Shown one piece after another: positions 32,259 through 41,603 of a stretch of DNA of 64,000 nucleotides. Source of the stretch: Viridilinea sp964592425 (GTDB taxonomy: Bacteria; Chloroflexota; Chloroflexia; Chloroflexales; Chloroflexaceae); the NCBI GenBank assembly GCA_964592425.1, contig CAZQCG010000011.1, positions 62,001-126,000 on the forward strand. Reading direction: 5' to 3'. Position 1 is the stretch's first letter; each line of letters opens with the position of its first letter. Under the pieces are notes generated by a model, which did not search any database, had not been told where the DNA came from, and saw only the letters and a program-made list of their open reading frames with translations. The translations under genes were made by a program, and so were the position numbers.

Positions 32259-32428
32259 ATGACGCTCTCTTCGCTCAGCTCTGCTGCACACGCATCACTG
32301 CACGACCCTACCGCGCCGTCGTCAGAAGCGGAAGGCTGCGCACCAAAGTGTCGCCCTTCGCACAATCCGTACCACAAACTTGACAGGGGCGACGGCATCG
32401 CGCCGCCCGATGATACCACAAAGCGCTG

Positions 32429-33781
32429 CTAGCGACTCAAGAAACCCTCGTAATCGCGCATGATCAATTGCGACTCGAGCTGGCGCATCGTATCGACCGC
32501 CACACCCACGACGATCAGCAGGGCCGTACTGCCGAGACCAATCTGCAGACCAGTAATGCTCTGGGTGATAAACGGCAAGACGGCAATCAGGCCCAGAAAG
32601 AGCGCCCCGGCCAGAGTGATGCGATTCAGTACCTTGCTGAGGTACTGCTCAGTATTTTTGCCCGGCCTGATCCCAGGAATAAAGCCACCGTTGCGCTGCA
32701 GACTATCGGGAATATCCTGCTGTTGAAAGATGACCAGCGTATAGAAGTAGGTGAAGCCAACCGTCAGCAGGAAGAGCAGGGTCATATAGATGACTCCACC
32801 GCCGGCCCCAGTCGGATTAAAGGTGTTGTAGAAGAAGCCAGCCACGGCATTACCGAAACCTTCGGCACCCGGACGGTAGAACCACGAGGCAACGATGCCA
32901 GGGAAGATGATGATGCTCTGGGCAAAGATCAGCGGGATCATCCCGGCCATGTTCACCTTGAGCGGAATATGGCTACTCTGACCGCCATAGACCTTGTTAC
33001 CTCTGACACGCTTAGCATATTGAACCGGAATACGCCGCTGACCTTCCTGGATCAGCACGATACCGATAATCGTCAGCAGGGCAATTGCGATAAAAGCGAT
33101 AATGCCGAGGAACGTACCCAGATCGCCAGCCTGGCTGATCTGGAAGCCCTGCACGATCAGGCCCGGCAGCCCGGAGACGATCCCGCCAAAGATGATCACC
33201 GAGATGCCCTGGCCAATACCGCGATCATTGATCTGTTCACCAAGCCAGACCAGCAACATCGTCCCAGCGACCATTGAGGTCAGAATAGTGAAAGTCGGCA
33301 GAAAATTGGTGATGATATCAAACTCAGAGCGGAAGAGCGAGAGAGTCGCATCGCCGGTCGGATTGATCGTCCGTTCAAGCGTGAGGGTCTGGCCATAAGC
33401 CTGGAGGTAAGCCAGCGGGATGGTCAACCACATCTGATAACGGTTAAGTTTGACCCGGCCCTGCTCACCCTCTTTCTGCAACTCTTGCAGGGCGGGAATG
33501 AGCGGCTGGAGCAACTGCATAATAATGGACGCCGTGATATAGGGATAGACGCCCATCGCGGCAACCGAGAAGTTCTGCAATGCGCCGCCCGCAAAAATAT
33601 TGAGCAACTGGGCCAACTGGTTGGTCGCCAACGCATCGCGCAACTGGGCCAACGAGTCAGGGTTGATATTAGGGACGGGGATATGCGCGATCAGGCGAAA
33701 GATCAGCAGCATCCCCACGGTAAAGAGGATGCGTCGCCGCAGATCGGGCAGTTGCACGGCGCGAACAAGAGCCTGAAGCAT
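32429..33781 (-). CDS. secY: Protein translocase subunit SecY
   Basis: Central pore protein of the SecYEG channel in the cytoplasmic membrane, 450 residues with ten expected helices. Recognisable are LRRRILFTVGMLLIFRLIAH (first helix), ITASIIMQLLQPLIPALQEL, the loop GQRRIPVQYAKRVRGNKVYG and IPLKVNMAGMIPLIFAQSII, plus a C-terminal SQLIMRDYEGFL. It follows rplO by 77 bases, as in the spc operon. Confidence 0.98.
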   Translation of the reverse strand: MLQALVRAVQLPDLRRRILFTVGMLLIFRLIAHIPVPNINPDSLAQLRDALATNQLAQLLNIFAGGALQNFSVAAMGVYPYITASIIMQLLQPLIPALQELQKEGEQGRVKLNRYQMWLTIPLAYLQAYGQTLTLERTINPTGDATLSLFRSEFDIITNFLPTFTILTSMVAGTMLLVWLGEQINDRGIGQGISVIIFGGIVSGLPGLIVQGFQISQAGDLGTFLGIIAFIAIALLTIIGIVLIQEGQRRIPVQYAKRVRGNKVYGGQSSHIPLKVNMAGMIPLIFAQSIIIFPGIVASWFYRPGAEGFGNAVAGFFYNTFNPTGAGGGVIYMTLLFLLTVGFTYFYTLVIFQQQDIPDSLQRNGGFIPGIRPGKNTEQYLSKVLNRITLAGALFLGLIAVLPFITQSITGLQIGLGSTALLIVVGVAVDTMRQLESQLIMRDYEGFLSR

Positions 33782-33858
33782 CGCGATTCTTCCTGAAGGT
33801 AGCGGATGGCGCTCAAGGGGGCTACGGCAGGCTTACGGAAAGCCTGCCGAGGTTCGAT

Positions 33859-34386
33859 CTAGGCCTCAGTCTGCTTCTTCAATGCAGCCTTGCGCATCGA
33901 GGGATTAGGACCGCGCGAGCGCGAATGGCGCTCGACCACCCAGGGCAACTCGACGACGGTACCACCGGCAGCCTCAATCTTCTGCCTGGCGCTGGCCGAA
34001 AACTTATGGGCATGTACTGTCAGGGCCTGGCCAAGCTCACCCTCGCCGAGGATCTTGATCGGCAGCTTCTTGCGCCGCACAACCCTTGCCTCAAGCAGGG
34101 CTTCGGGCGTCACCGGCTGGCTCGCGGGCCACTCGTTGAGGCTGTCGACGTTGAGCACTTCGTACTCAATGCGAAAGTTGTTGGTGAAGCCACGCTTGAA
34201 GGGCATGCGCTTGACCAGGCGGTTCTGGCCGCCCTCAAAGGTTCGATAGGGGCCGGGGCCACGCCGGGCCTTCTGGCCCATCATGCCCTTACCTGAAGTC
34301 TTGCCCTTGCCGGAGCCATAGCCGCGCCCAACGCGCTTGCTCTTCTGGTTTGAGCCAGCAGCAGGACGGAGATCGTGAAGCTTCAT
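33859..34386 (-). CDS. rplO: 50S ribosomal protein L15
   Basis: uL15 of the large subunit, 175 residues (usually about 150). Opens MKLHDLRPAAGSNQKSKRVG with the glycine-rich RGYGSGKGKTSGKGMMGQKA; ends in a basic tail RSRGPNPSMRKAALKKQTEA that accounts for the extra length. Overlaps rpmD by four bases. Confidence 0.97.
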   Translation of the reverse strand: MKLHDLRPAAGSNQKSKRVGRGYGSGKGKTSGKGMMGQKARRGPGPYRTFEGGQNRLVKRMPFKRGFTNNFRIEYEVLNVDSLNEWPASQPVTPEALLEARVVRRKKLPIKILGEGELGQALTVHAHKFSASARQKIEAAGGTVVELPWVVERHSRSRGPNPSMRKAALKKQTEA

Positions 34387-34580
34387 GCCATCACCTCATC
34401 AGCGACTTCCTCAACCTGCACGAGGTGGCTAACCTTAAAGATCATGCCACGGATCGAGGGATTATCAGGTTTGATCACCGACTGGCCCAGGCGGGAGAGA
34501 CCAAGGGACTTAACCGTCGCCTTCTGATCCTGGGCATAGCCGATCATACTCTTGGTATAGGTAATACGCAGTTTGCTCAT
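34383..34580 (-). CDS. rpmD: 50S ribosomal protein L30
   Basis: uL30, 65 residues: MSKLRITYTKSMIGYAQDQK, then LGLSRLGQSVIKPDNPSIRG and HLVQVEEV. Overlaps rpsE and rplO by four bases each (ATGA type), so the three are translationally linked. Confidence 0.97.
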   Translation of the reverse strand: MSKLRITYTKSMIGYAQDQKATVKSLGLSRLGQSVIKPDNPSIRGMIFKVSHLVQVEEVADEVMA

Positions 34581-35155
34581 AGTTGGGGCTCCTCGCTGAC
34601 CGGAGCCGCCAGAGCAACCACGTCCGCCTCAGGCGCACGACGTGAGCGCCGCGCACTCAGTTCCTGCGCGGTCATATCGCGACGGCGGGCCATATCATTC
34701 AGCGAACTGAGCTCACTAAGGGCCTGGAAAGCAGCCTTGACCACATTGACCGGGTTGTTGCTGCCATAGACCTTGGAGAGCAGATTCTTAATCCCAGCCG
34801 CCTCAACCACCGGGCGCACCCCACGGCCAGCGATCACGCCGGTACCGGGAGCAGCGGGGCGAATCATCACCTGGGTAGCCGAAAACTTGGCTACAACATC
34901 ATGCGGGATAGTACCACTGACCAGGGGGACACGGATGATATTCTTTTTGGCCGCCTCGGTACCTTTACGAATGGCCTCGGGAACTTCAGCAGCCTTGCCC
35001 ATACCGACACCCACATGGCCCTTGCCATCACCAACCACCACCACGGTGCTAAAGCTAAAGCGCCGGCCACCCTTGACCACCTTAGAGACGCGGTTAATCT
35101 GGACGACCCGCTCCTCAAGTTCCAGTGTGTCGGCGTTAATGCGTTCTCGCTTCAC
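34577..35155 (-). CDS. rpsE: 30S ribosomal protein S5
   Basis: uS5, involved in decoding accuracy, 192 residues. The double-stranded RNA-binding part holds INRVSKVVKGGRRFSFSTVV and VGDGKGHVGVGMGKA; the second domain holds PAAPGTGVIAGRGVRPVVEA. A C-terminal tail of about 20 residues is longer than usual. Confidence 0.98.
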   Translation of the reverse strand: MKRERINADTLELEERVVQINRVSKVVKGGRRFSFSTVVVVGDGKGHVGVGMGKAAEVPEAIRKGTEAAKKNIIRVPLVSGTIPHDVVAKFSATQVMIRPAAPGTGVIAGRGVRPVVEAAGIKNLLSKVYGSNNPVNVVKAAFQALSELSSLNDMARRRDMTAQELSARRSRRAPEADVVALAAPVSEEPQL

Positions 35156-35182
35156 GTTCCCTCCGAAAGCGGCCCACTGGGC

Positions 35183-35548
35183 CTAGAAGCTCAGACCGGC
35201 CTCACGCGCAGCCTCAGCCAGCGCTTTGACCCGCCCGTGATACTTATAGCCGCCACGGTCAAAGACGACCTTGGTCACACCGGCGGCAAGGGCGCGCTCG
35301 GCAACCAGCCGACCGACGATGGTCGCCTGTTGAATTTTGGTCGACTCTGGTGCATCGGTCGCCCAGCCCTTCTCGTTAGTAGAAGCGGCGACCAGCGTCA
35401 GACCCTGGACATCATCGATGACCTGGGCATAGATATGGACATTGCTGCGAAAGACATTCAGGCGCGGTCGCTCGCTGCTACCGCTCACGCGCTTGCGCAG
35501 GCGAGTATGGCGCCGAATACGCAGATCGCGGGGAGATCGCCTGGGCAT
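35183..35548 (-). CDS. rplR: 50S ribosomal protein L18
   Basis: uL18, binds 5S rRNA, 121 residues. RLRKRVSGSSERPRLNVFRS and HIYAQVIDDVQGLTLVAAST are typical, ending FDRGGYKYHGRVKALAEAAR. Starts 15 bases after rplF. Confidence 0.98.
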   Translation of the reverse strand: MPRRSPRDLRIRRHTRLRKRVSGSSERPRLNVFRSNVHIYAQVIDDVQGLTLVAASTNEKGWATDAPESTKIQQATIVGRLVAERALAAGVTKVVFDRGGYKYHGRVKALAEAAREAGLSF

Positions 35549-35563
35549 AAGACTCTACCTCAC

Positions 35564-36127
35564 TTACTTGGCCTTACCGGCCTTACCGGCCTTGCGCCGT
35601 ACCTTTTCTTCAGCGTACTTAATCCCCTTACCCTTATAGGGCTCGGGCGGACGCAGGCCACGAATACGTGCGGCCTCCTCGCCAACCACCTGCTTATCGA
35701 CTCCCCGGACGCTCAGGGCGAGGGGATCATTGGCACTCTTGCGCTCACCAACGAAGTACTGCACATCGGTAGGTGGCTCAAGGCGCACCTGATGCGAGAA
35801 GCCGAGGCTGAGGACAAGGGTTTTACCCTCAAGGACAGCGCGGTAGCCAACACCGTTAATCTCGAGATTACGCTGCCAGCCATCGGTCACACCGATCACC
35901 ATGTTGGCAAGGAGCGTGCGGGTCAGGCCGTGCAATGACTTATGCTGCTTAGATTCAGTTGGGCGAGCCACATGCAAGGTCTGAGTTTCCTGAGTAATGA
36001 TCATCTCGGGGTGGAGTTGCTGAGTGAGGCGGCCTTTAGGGCCGGTAACCGTCACCAGGTTACCGGCAGTCACCTGCACCTCCACGCCCGTGGGCAGAAT
36101 AATCGGTTTTCTTCCGATACGCGACAT
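35564..36127 (-). CDS. rplF: 50S ribosomal protein L6
   Basis: uL6, near the factor-binding centre. ATG 36127 (MSRIGRKPIILPTGVEV) follows AGGGAGGTTGCG; the longer upstream frame lacks support. 187 residues; ends IRGLRPPEPYKGKGIKYAEE followed by a Lys/Ala tail (RRKAGKAGKAK) a few residues longer than most. Confidence 0.98.
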   Translation of the reverse strand: MSRIGRKPIILPTGVEVQVTAGNLVTVTGPKGRLTQQLHPEMIITQETQTLHVARPTESKQHKSLHGLTRTLLANMVIGVTDGWQRNLEINGVGYRAVLEGKTLVLSLGFSHQVRLEPPTDVQYFVGERKSANDPLALSVRGVDKQVVGEEAARIRGLRPPEPYKGKGIKYAEEKVRRKAGKAGKAK

Positions 36128-36146
36128 CGCAACCTCCCTCTGGGCT

Positions 36147-36545
36147 CTACCAGATATAGCAGAGCACCTCACCGCCGACGTGCTCACGCCAGGCATCGTG
36201 GCCAGCCAGCACGCCCTTCGGCGTCGAGAGGATGCTCAGACCCAGGCCGCCGCGCACACGCGGGATCTCATCCCTACCGGTATAGATGCGCAAACCCGGC
36301 TTACTTACTCGACGCAGGCCAGTGATAGCCGGACGCCGATCCGCCATATACTTCAGCGTGATCGAGATCGTGGAAGCAGGCTTCCCCTCGATCACCGTGT
36401 AATCCTTAATAAACCCCTCGCGCTTGAGAATATCCGCGATCGCCAGCTTCATTTTCGAAGCCGGAATATCGACTGCGGGCTTACGCGCCATACATGCGTT
36501 ACGGATGCGCGTCAGCATATCGCCGATGGGATCATTTACGCTCAC
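36147..36545 (-). CDS. rpsH: 30S ribosomal protein S8
   Basis: uS8, a central-domain 16S binder and translational repressor of the spc operon in E. coli. Start at GTG 36545 after GAGGAGGCTCACT gives 132 residues beginning VSVNDPIGDMLTRIRNACMA. The conserved C-terminus LGLSILSTPKGVLAGHDA is present. Confidence 0.98.
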   Translation of the reverse strand: MSVNDPIGDMLTRIRNACMARKPAVDIPASKMKLAIADILKREGFIKDYTVIEGKPASTISITLKYMADRRPAITGLRRVSKPGLRIYTGRDEIPRVRGGLGLSILSTPKGVLAGHDAWREHVGGEVLCYIW

Positions 36546-36611
36546 AGTGAGCCTCCTCACACGCGGGCACCGGGCCAGCGCATGCGTGTATGCCAAGTAT
36601 GCCGACCGTGC

Positions 36612-36797
36612 CTACCAACTCGACTTCACCACGCCGGGGATCAAGCCTTTGAGGGCGTGTTCCCGAAAGCAGATGCGGCACATGCCGAACTTGCGCATAT
36701 ACGCTCGCGAGCGACCGCAGACCTTACAACGATGGTACGCACGCACCTTAAATTTTTGCGGGCGGCTCGCCTTTACCATCCACGACGTCTTCGCCAA
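36612..36797 (-). CDS. rpsN: 30S ribosomal protein S14, type Z
   Basis: Zinc-binding short form of uS14, 61 residues, with RCKVCGRSRAYMRKFGMCRI: the C-x2-C pair and second pair (MCRIC) are both present. A good ribosome site (GAGGAGG) precedes it. Gap of 101 bases after rplE. Confidence 0.98.
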   Translation of the reverse strand: MAKTSWMVKASRPQKFKVRAYHRCKVCGRSRAYMRKFGMCRICFREHALKGLIPGVVKSSW

Positions 36798-36898
36798 GGG
36801 TACATCCTCCTCAAGCGTTGGGCTGGTGAGCCTGCGGCTCCTGGCCCAAACTACGTGCCAATACCCGAAACCAGAGGGTGTCGGTCACGGACAACTGC

Positions 36899-37441
36899 TT
36901 AATCACGAAAGGGCATGCCAAGCCGTTTGAGCAGGGCATAGGCTTGTGCATCATCGGTGGCAGTCGTAACGATCACCACCTCGAGTCCGCGGAGCTTGTC
37001 GATCTTATCGTAGTCGATATCGGGAAAGACGATCTGCTCACGCAAGCCCAGGCTATAGTTGCCGCGGCCATCAAAGGAGCGCCGGCTGACGCCGCGGAAG
37101 TCGCGGATACGCGGCAAGGCGAGGTTAACCAGGCGATCATAGAAGTCATACATACGATCACCACGTAGGGTGACCATGACCCCAATCGCCATGCCCTCAC
37201 GCAGCTTAAAAGCAGCGATGGACTTGCGCGCCCTGGTGATCACCGGCTTCTGGCCGGTAATCGTCGTAATATCACCCACCGTAGCATCAAGGGCCTTCGA
37301 ATTTTGCACCGCCTCACCAACGCCGACATTCACGACGATTTTGGTCAGACGGGGCACCTGCATGATCGACTGAAAGCGAAACTCTTGCATCAGGGCGGGA
37401 GCGATCTCACGCTGATGCTTTTCGCGCAGACGGACTGGCAT
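36899..37441 (-). CDS. rplE: 50S ribosomal protein L5
   Basis: uL5, binds 5S rRNA and contacts S13. From ATG 37441 (MPVRLREKHQREIAPALMQE) it has 180 residues; the upstream frame extension is unsupported. Contains KIVVNVGVGEAVQNSKALDA and QKPVITRARKSIAAFKLREG. Confidence 0.98.
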   Translation of the reverse strand: MPVRLREKHQREIAPALMQEFRFQSIMQVPRLTKIVVNVGVGEAVQNSKALDATVGDITTITGQKPVITRARKSIAAFKLREGMAIGVMVTLRGDRMYDFYDRLVNLALPRIRDFRGVSRRSFDGRGNYSLGLREQIVFPDIDYDKIDKLRGLEVVIVTTATDDAQAYALLKRLGMPFRD

Positions 37442-37518
37442 AGTGCTTCTCCAGGGGCTAGGAGACACCGAAGGGGAAAGGTGCATCCGGCCCTGCGGGC
37501 GCAAAGCCCGACTCAACT

Positions 37519-37851
37519 TCAGGTATCAATGGTTGCGTCACAGGCCTTACAGAAGCGCACCTTGCGCTGACGGCCTTTCTGGTCGGTCTCTTCGAGAAAG
37601 CGGTGGCCGGTGCGCGAGGCCCGCCCACACTTCGGGCAGATCAACATAACATTCGAACTATCGATGGGGGCCTCGATATCGATGATCCCACCGGGCTTAC
37701 CGGGACCACGGGGCTTCATATGGCGCTTGGCGATATTAAGACCCTCGACGACCACACGCCCGCTGCTGGGCAGAGCCCGCTTGATCTTGCCGCGGCGTCC
37801 CTTATCTTTCCCAGCGATAATCAGGACTTCGTCGCCTGTTTTGACGTGCAT
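37519..37851 (-). CDS. rplX: 50S ribosomal protein L24
   Basis: uL24, an assembly initiator, 110 residues with the KOW motif GDEVLIIAGKDKGRRGKIKR and NIAKRHMKPRGPGKPGGIID. The C-terminal part has a CPKC pair and a later Cys, as in the longer Gram-positive-type L24. Confidence 0.98.
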   Translation of the reverse strand: MHVKTGDEVLIIAGKDKGRRGKIKRALPSSGRVVVEGLNIAKRHMKPRGPGKPGGIIDIEAPIDSSNVMLICPKCGRASRTGHRFLEETDQKGRQRKVRFCKACDATIDT

Positions 37852-37884
37852 AGCTTCTACCTGCTGAATGGAACCCCGGTCGGG

Positions 37885-38253
37885 CTACAACACCTCGGGG
37901 GCGAGTGACACGATGCGCATAAACTGCTTTTCGCGCAACTCACGAGCGACGGGGCCAAAGATGCGTGTACCGCGCGGGTTGTTCTCTTTGCCGATGATCA
38001 CAGCGGCGTTATCATCAAAGCGAATATGTGAGCCATCAGGGCGGCCATACTCTTTCGCCGTGCGGATAATCACGGCCCGTACAACCTCACCCTTTTTGAC
38101 CGCACCACCGGGGGTGGCCTGCTTGACGCTGGCGACGATCACATCACCCACCCGGCCGTACTTGACCACCGAGCCACCGAGCACACGAATGCACATGATC
38201 TCTTTGGCCCCGGTATTATCGGCCACCTTCAAGCGTGTCTGGGGCTGGATCAT
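37885..38253 (-). CDS. rplN: 50S ribosomal protein L14
   Basis: uL14 at the subunit interface, 122 residues: MIQPQTRLKVADNTGAKEIM, GDVIVASVKQATPGGAVKKG and NPRGTRIFGPVARELREK. Four bases after rpsQ. Confidence 0.98.
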   Translation of the reverse strand: MIQPQTRLKVADNTGAKEIMCIRVLGGSVVKYGRVGDVIVASVKQATPGGAVKKGEVVRAVIIRTAKEYGRPDGSHIRFDDNAAVIIGKENNPRGTRIFGPVARELREKQFMRIVSLAPEVL

Positions 38254-38257
38254 TGCC

Positions 38258-38533
38258 TTACTCCTCGCCGCGCTGCACGATTTCGATCACTCGCCAGCGC
38301 TTGGTGCGGCTCAGGGGGCGGGTCTCTTCGATCCGCACCAGATCGCCTTCGCGACAGCTGTTCTCTTCGTCGTGGGCGTGAAACTTGCTCGTCTTGCGGA
38401 TAATCTTGCGATAGATGGGGTGCGGCTTGAGATAGTCTACCGTCACCACCACGGTCTTATTCATCTTGGCGCTGACCACACGCCCGACCTTCTGGGTTTT
38501 CCGGGCGCTTGGCACCTGCTCGCTCTCTGTCAT
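38258..38533 (-). CDS. rpsQ: 30S ribosomal protein S17
   Basis: uS17, 91 residues. KTQKVGRVVSAKMNKTVVVT and HPIYRKIIRKTSKFHAHDEE are typical; Overlaps rpmC by four bases. Confidence 0.98.
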   Translation of the reverse strand: MTESEQVPSARKTQKVGRVVSAKMNKTVVVTVDYLKPHPIYRKIIRKTSKFHAHDEENSCREGDLVRIEETRPLSRTKRWRVIEIVQRGEE

Positions 38534-38733
38534 AATCCTTGCTCCAACTCACGCTCGCGCATAATCGTCTTGATCCGTGCGATCTCCGTCTTCACCTGGC
38601 GCGGGCGGGCAGTATTGGTCATCTGCCCAACAACCTTCTGGAAGCGGAGATTAAAGAGCTCTTCATAGTAGCCCTTTAACTGTTCGCGGAGCTTCGTCGT
38701 CTCAAGTGTTCGCAGTTCACTCGCTTTCGCCAC
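38530..38733 (-). CDS. rpmC: 50S ribosomal protein L29
   Basis: uL29 at the tunnel exit, 67 residues, with LREQLKGYYEELFNLRFQKV and RQVKTEIARIKTIMRERE. Overlaps rplP by 17 bases and rpsQ by four. Confidence 0.97.
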   Translation of the reverse strand: MAKASELRTLETTKLREQLKGYYEELFNLRFQKVVGQMTNTARPRQVKTEIARIKTIMRERELEQGL

Positions 38734-39160
38734 TGCTCACCTCCGGCTCAAGGTCATCGCGCCCGATAATTTTGCACTTGATCGGCAGCTTCTGGGCTGC
38801 ACGACGCAGAGCTTCAATGGCAATTTCCTCACGCACGCCACCAAGCTCGAACATCACACGCCCAGGCTTGATCACGGCAACCCAGTGATCAACACTGCCT
38901 TTGCCGCCACCCATACGAGTTTCGGCGGGCTTCTGGGTTACTGGCTTATCGGGAAAGATCCTAATCCAAACTTTACCACCACGTTTGATGTAACCTGTGA
39001 TGGTACGACGCGCCGCCTCGATCTGACGGCTGGTAATCCAGACTGGCTCAAGGGCCATCAGGCCATAATCACCGAAGGCAACGCTATTACCGCGGTACGA
39101 AAGGCCCTCGCTACGGCCCTTCTGCATCTTGCGATACTTGGTACGCTTAGGAAGAAGCAT
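38717..39160 (-). CDS. rplP: 50S ribosomal protein L16
   Basis: uL16, near the peptidyl-transferase centre, 147 residues from ATG 39160 (MLLPKRTKYRKMQKGRSEGL), with GAGGAGGGG upstream; the longer frame to 39451 runs through rpsC and is not real. Contains ITRVGGGK-like ETRMGGGKGSVDHWVAVIKP. Its start lies 14 bases inside rpsC. Confidence 0.97.
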   Translation of the reverse strand: MLLPKRTKYRKMQKGRSEGLSYRGNSVAFGDYGLMALEPVWITSRQIEAARRTITGYIKRGGKVWIRIFPDKPVTQKPAETRMGGGKGSVDHWVAVIKPGRVMFELGGVREEIAIEALRRAAQKLPIKCKIIGRDDLEPEVSSGESE

Positions 39161-39881
39161 GATCGCCCCTCCTCGGGCGGCGCTCACCGCGCTCACTGCG
39201 CTCAGGGGCGGGAGCGGAGACTTGCTGCTCAACCAGGGTCTTGCCGAGCTGATCAGGGAAGACCTCACCCTTATAGATCCAAACCTTGACCCCGATGCGC
39301 CCATAGGTGGTATGGGCATGCACGGTGGCATAGTCAATATCGGCGCGCAGCGTATGGCGGGGCACACGGCCATCGCTCTCACTCTGGATGCGCGACATCT
39401 CGGCACCGCCGAGGCGCCCGGAGCACTTGACACGCACACCCTGCGCACCAAGGCGCATCGCCCGCTGGACAGCCTGCTTCATCGCCCGTTTGTAGCTAAC
39501 CCGCTTGTTAATCTGCTCGGCGATACTCTCGGCAACCAACTGGGCATCAAGCTCAGGCTGGTGGATCTCTTGAATATTGAGCTTGATCTTCTTGCCGGTG
39601 CGCCGCTCGAGGTTCTGCTTGAGCAGATCGACATTTGCACCACGCTTGCCGATGACAATACCGGGCTTGGCGGTATAGACCGTGACCTCGATCTTGTTGG
39701 CCGAACGCTCGATCTCAATGCGCGAGACACCGGCATTCGCCAGCTCGCGGGCGATCAACTTACGCAAGGCCAGATCTTCGTGCAGCTGGGTGGTATAACC
39801 TTCGCCATCGGCGAACCACTTCGACTGCCAGTCCTTGATATAGCCGAGGCGAAAGCCGATCGGATGAACTTTACGTCCCAA
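39147..39881 (-). CDS. rpsC: 30S ribosomal protein S3
   Basis: uS3 of the mRNA entry site, 244 residues. Opens MGRKVHPIGFRLGYIKDWQS; the KH domain has GIVIGKRGANVDLLKQNLER; the C-terminal domain has GAQGVRVKCSGRLGGAEMSR. Ends in an Arg-rich tail. Confidence 0.98.
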   Translation of the reverse strand: MGRKVHPIGFRLGYIKDWQSKWFADGEGYTTQLHEDLALRKLIARELANAGVSRIEIERSANKIEVTVYTAKPGIVIGKRGANVDLLKQNLERRTGKKIKLNIQEIHQPELDAQLVAESIAEQINKRVSYKRAMKQAVQRAMRLGAQGVRVKCSGRLGGAEMSRIQSESDGRVPRHTLRADIDYATVHAHTTYGRIGVKVWIYKGEVFPDQLGKTLVEQQVSAPAPERSERGERRPRRGDHASS

Positions 39882-39905
39882 AGGGGGCCTCCTGCTGCTG
39901 GCAGC

Positions 39906-40247
39906 CTAATATTCGGACCCGTCGTCGACAATCGCCGTAATATGAGTCGTCGGCTTGCGAATGCTATTGGCCATACCACGGGCGCGGGGCATAAAGCGCT
40001 TAAGCACGGGGCCCTGGTCGGCAAACAGCCGTTTGACCACCAGGGAGTCGCGGTCAAGGTCGAAATTATGCTCAGCGTTGGCTGCCGCCGACTTAATCGT
40101 GCGAGCCACTTCGCGGGCTGCCTTTTGCGGCATATACTCGAGGGTCACCAGGGCCTTTTCGACCGGCATCCCTCGCACGACATCCATCACCAGACGAACT
40201 TTGAGCGGCGAGATGCGCACATAGCGCGTGACAGCTTTGACTTCCAT
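39906..40247 (-). CDS. rplV: 50S ribosomal protein L22
   Basis: uL22, lines the exit tunnel, 113 residues. RYVRISPLKVRLVMDVVRGM and the tunnel-loop region MPRARGMANSIRKPTTHITA are present. Confidence 0.98.
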   Translation of the reverse strand: MEVKAVTRYVRISPLKVRLVMDVVRGMPVEKALVTLEYMPQKAAREVARTIKSAAANAEHNFDLDRDSLVVKRLFADQGPVLKRFMPRARGMANSIRKPTTHITAIVDDGSEY

Positions 40248-40349
40248 CGTTTCTCTCTGCTACGCTTCAGGCGCGGCGCGCATAGCAAACCCCGCCATTG
40301 TACCACAGCTCATAGGCTGCACCGACAAGTGCAGAATTGGGCGGCAGGA

Positions 40350-40637
40350 CTACTTCATTTTGCCGCGCTTATCAGCCTTTTTACCACCGTGGCCACGAAA
40401 CATACGCGTTGGGGCGAATTCACCGAGCTTATGACCAACCATATTCTCGGTAATATAGATTGGAACGTGACGACGACCATCGTGAACGGCGATCGTATGA
40501 CCAATCATCTGCGGAAAGACAGTCGAGTCGCGTGACCAGGTGCGCAGAACGCGCTTTTCGTTACCCCGGTTCATATTCTCGACACGCTCGAGCAGTTTGA
40601 TATCGACGTAAGGACCCTTCTTCGACGAACGAGACAT
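40350..40637 (-). CDS. rpsS: 30S ribosomal protein S19
   Basis: uS19, 95 residues: MSRSSKKGPYVDIKLLERVE and DSTVFPQMIGHTIAVHDGRR. Preceded by a 138-base gap from rplB in which I see nothing beyond a ribosome site. Confidence 0.98.
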   Translation of the reverse strand: MSRSSKKGPYVDIKLLERVENMNRGNEKRVLRTWSRDSTVFPQMIGHTIAVHDGRRHVPIYITENMVGHKLGEFAPTRMFRGHGGKKADKRGKMK

Positions 40638-40775
40638 CTGCGAGTGCCTCCTGCAAGGAAAACTTCGGGGAAGTTGCGGATAGGCTGCTTAGGCGATAAG
40701 CCGTATCCACTGGGGATCTACGACCTATCGCCGCTGACCTGCCGGCCCGCGCGGCCCAGCAGGCCCGAGTGCCGT

Positions 40776-41603
40776 TTACGCCTTACGCCGCCGGACAATG
40801 AAACGATCAGTCCGCTTGTTATTGCGGGTCTTCACGCCACGGGCGGGTTTACCCCACTTGGTTTTGGGCGTGCTCATACCACGCGGCGCACGGCCCTCGC
40901 CGCCACCGTGGGGATGGTCACGCGGGTTCATAACGGTTCCGCGTACGGTAGGCCGGCGACCGAGCCAGCGCGAGCGACCAGCCTTGCCGATGCGCACGTT
41001 CTGGTGATCGACATTGCCGACCTGACCGATAGTAGCCATACAACGCACATGCACCTGGCGCATTTCACCGGAGGGCATACGCAAGGTCGCATAGTCACCC
41101 TCTTTGGCCATCAACTGAGCTGAGGTGCCAGCACTCCGCACCAGCACACCACCACGCCCGATCTCCAGTTCAATATTATGCACCTGGGTACCGAGGGGGA
41201 TGGCACTGAGGGGCAAGGCATTGCCCACGCGGATATCGGCACCCGGGCCGCTGTTGATCGTATCACCAACCTTGAGCCCAACCGGGGCGATGATATAGCG
41301 CTTCTCGCCATCAGCATAGGCGATCAGAGCGATGCGAGCGCTACGGTTAGGATCATACTCAAGGGCCTGCACCTTACCAGGCACGCCAAACTTGCTACGT
41401 TTGAAGTCGATGATCCGATAGAAGCGCTTATGACCGCCGCCACGGTGGCGCGTGGTGATCCGTCCGCGGTTGTTACGCCCGGCATGCTTGCGCAGCGGCT
41501 CAATCAGGTTCGGCTCGGGACGCTTTTTGGTCAAATCCTCAAAGGTCGAGACCGACATATTACGCCGGCCAGCCGAGGTTGGTTTGTACTTACGGACACC
41601 CAT
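40776..41603 (-). CDS. rplB: 50S ribosomal protein L2
   Basis: uL2, essential for peptidyl transfer and subunit joining, 275 residues. Contains NNRGRITTRHRGGGHKRFYR, and MNPRDHPHGGGEGRAPRGMS with the conserved His. Confidence 0.98.
   Translation of the reverse strand: MGVRKYKPTSAGRRNMSVSTFEDLTKKRPEPNLIEPLRKHAGRNNRGRITTRHRGGGHKRFYRIIDFKRSKFGVPGKVQALEYDPNRSARIALIAYADGEKRYIIAPVGLKVGDTINSGPGADIRVGNALPLSAIPLGTQVHNIELEIGRGGVLVRSAGTSAQLMAKEGDYATLRMPSGEMRQVHVRCMATIGQVGNVDHQNVRIGKAGRSRWLGRRPTVRGTVMNPRDHPHGGGEGRAPRGMSTPKTKWGKPARGVKTRNNKRTDRFIVRRRKA

Noticed and set aside
39129..40535. 468-codon plus-strand open frame across rpsC and rplV
   Set aside because: It lies antisense to conserved ribosomal genes, has no family resemblance and reflects high-GC codon bias.
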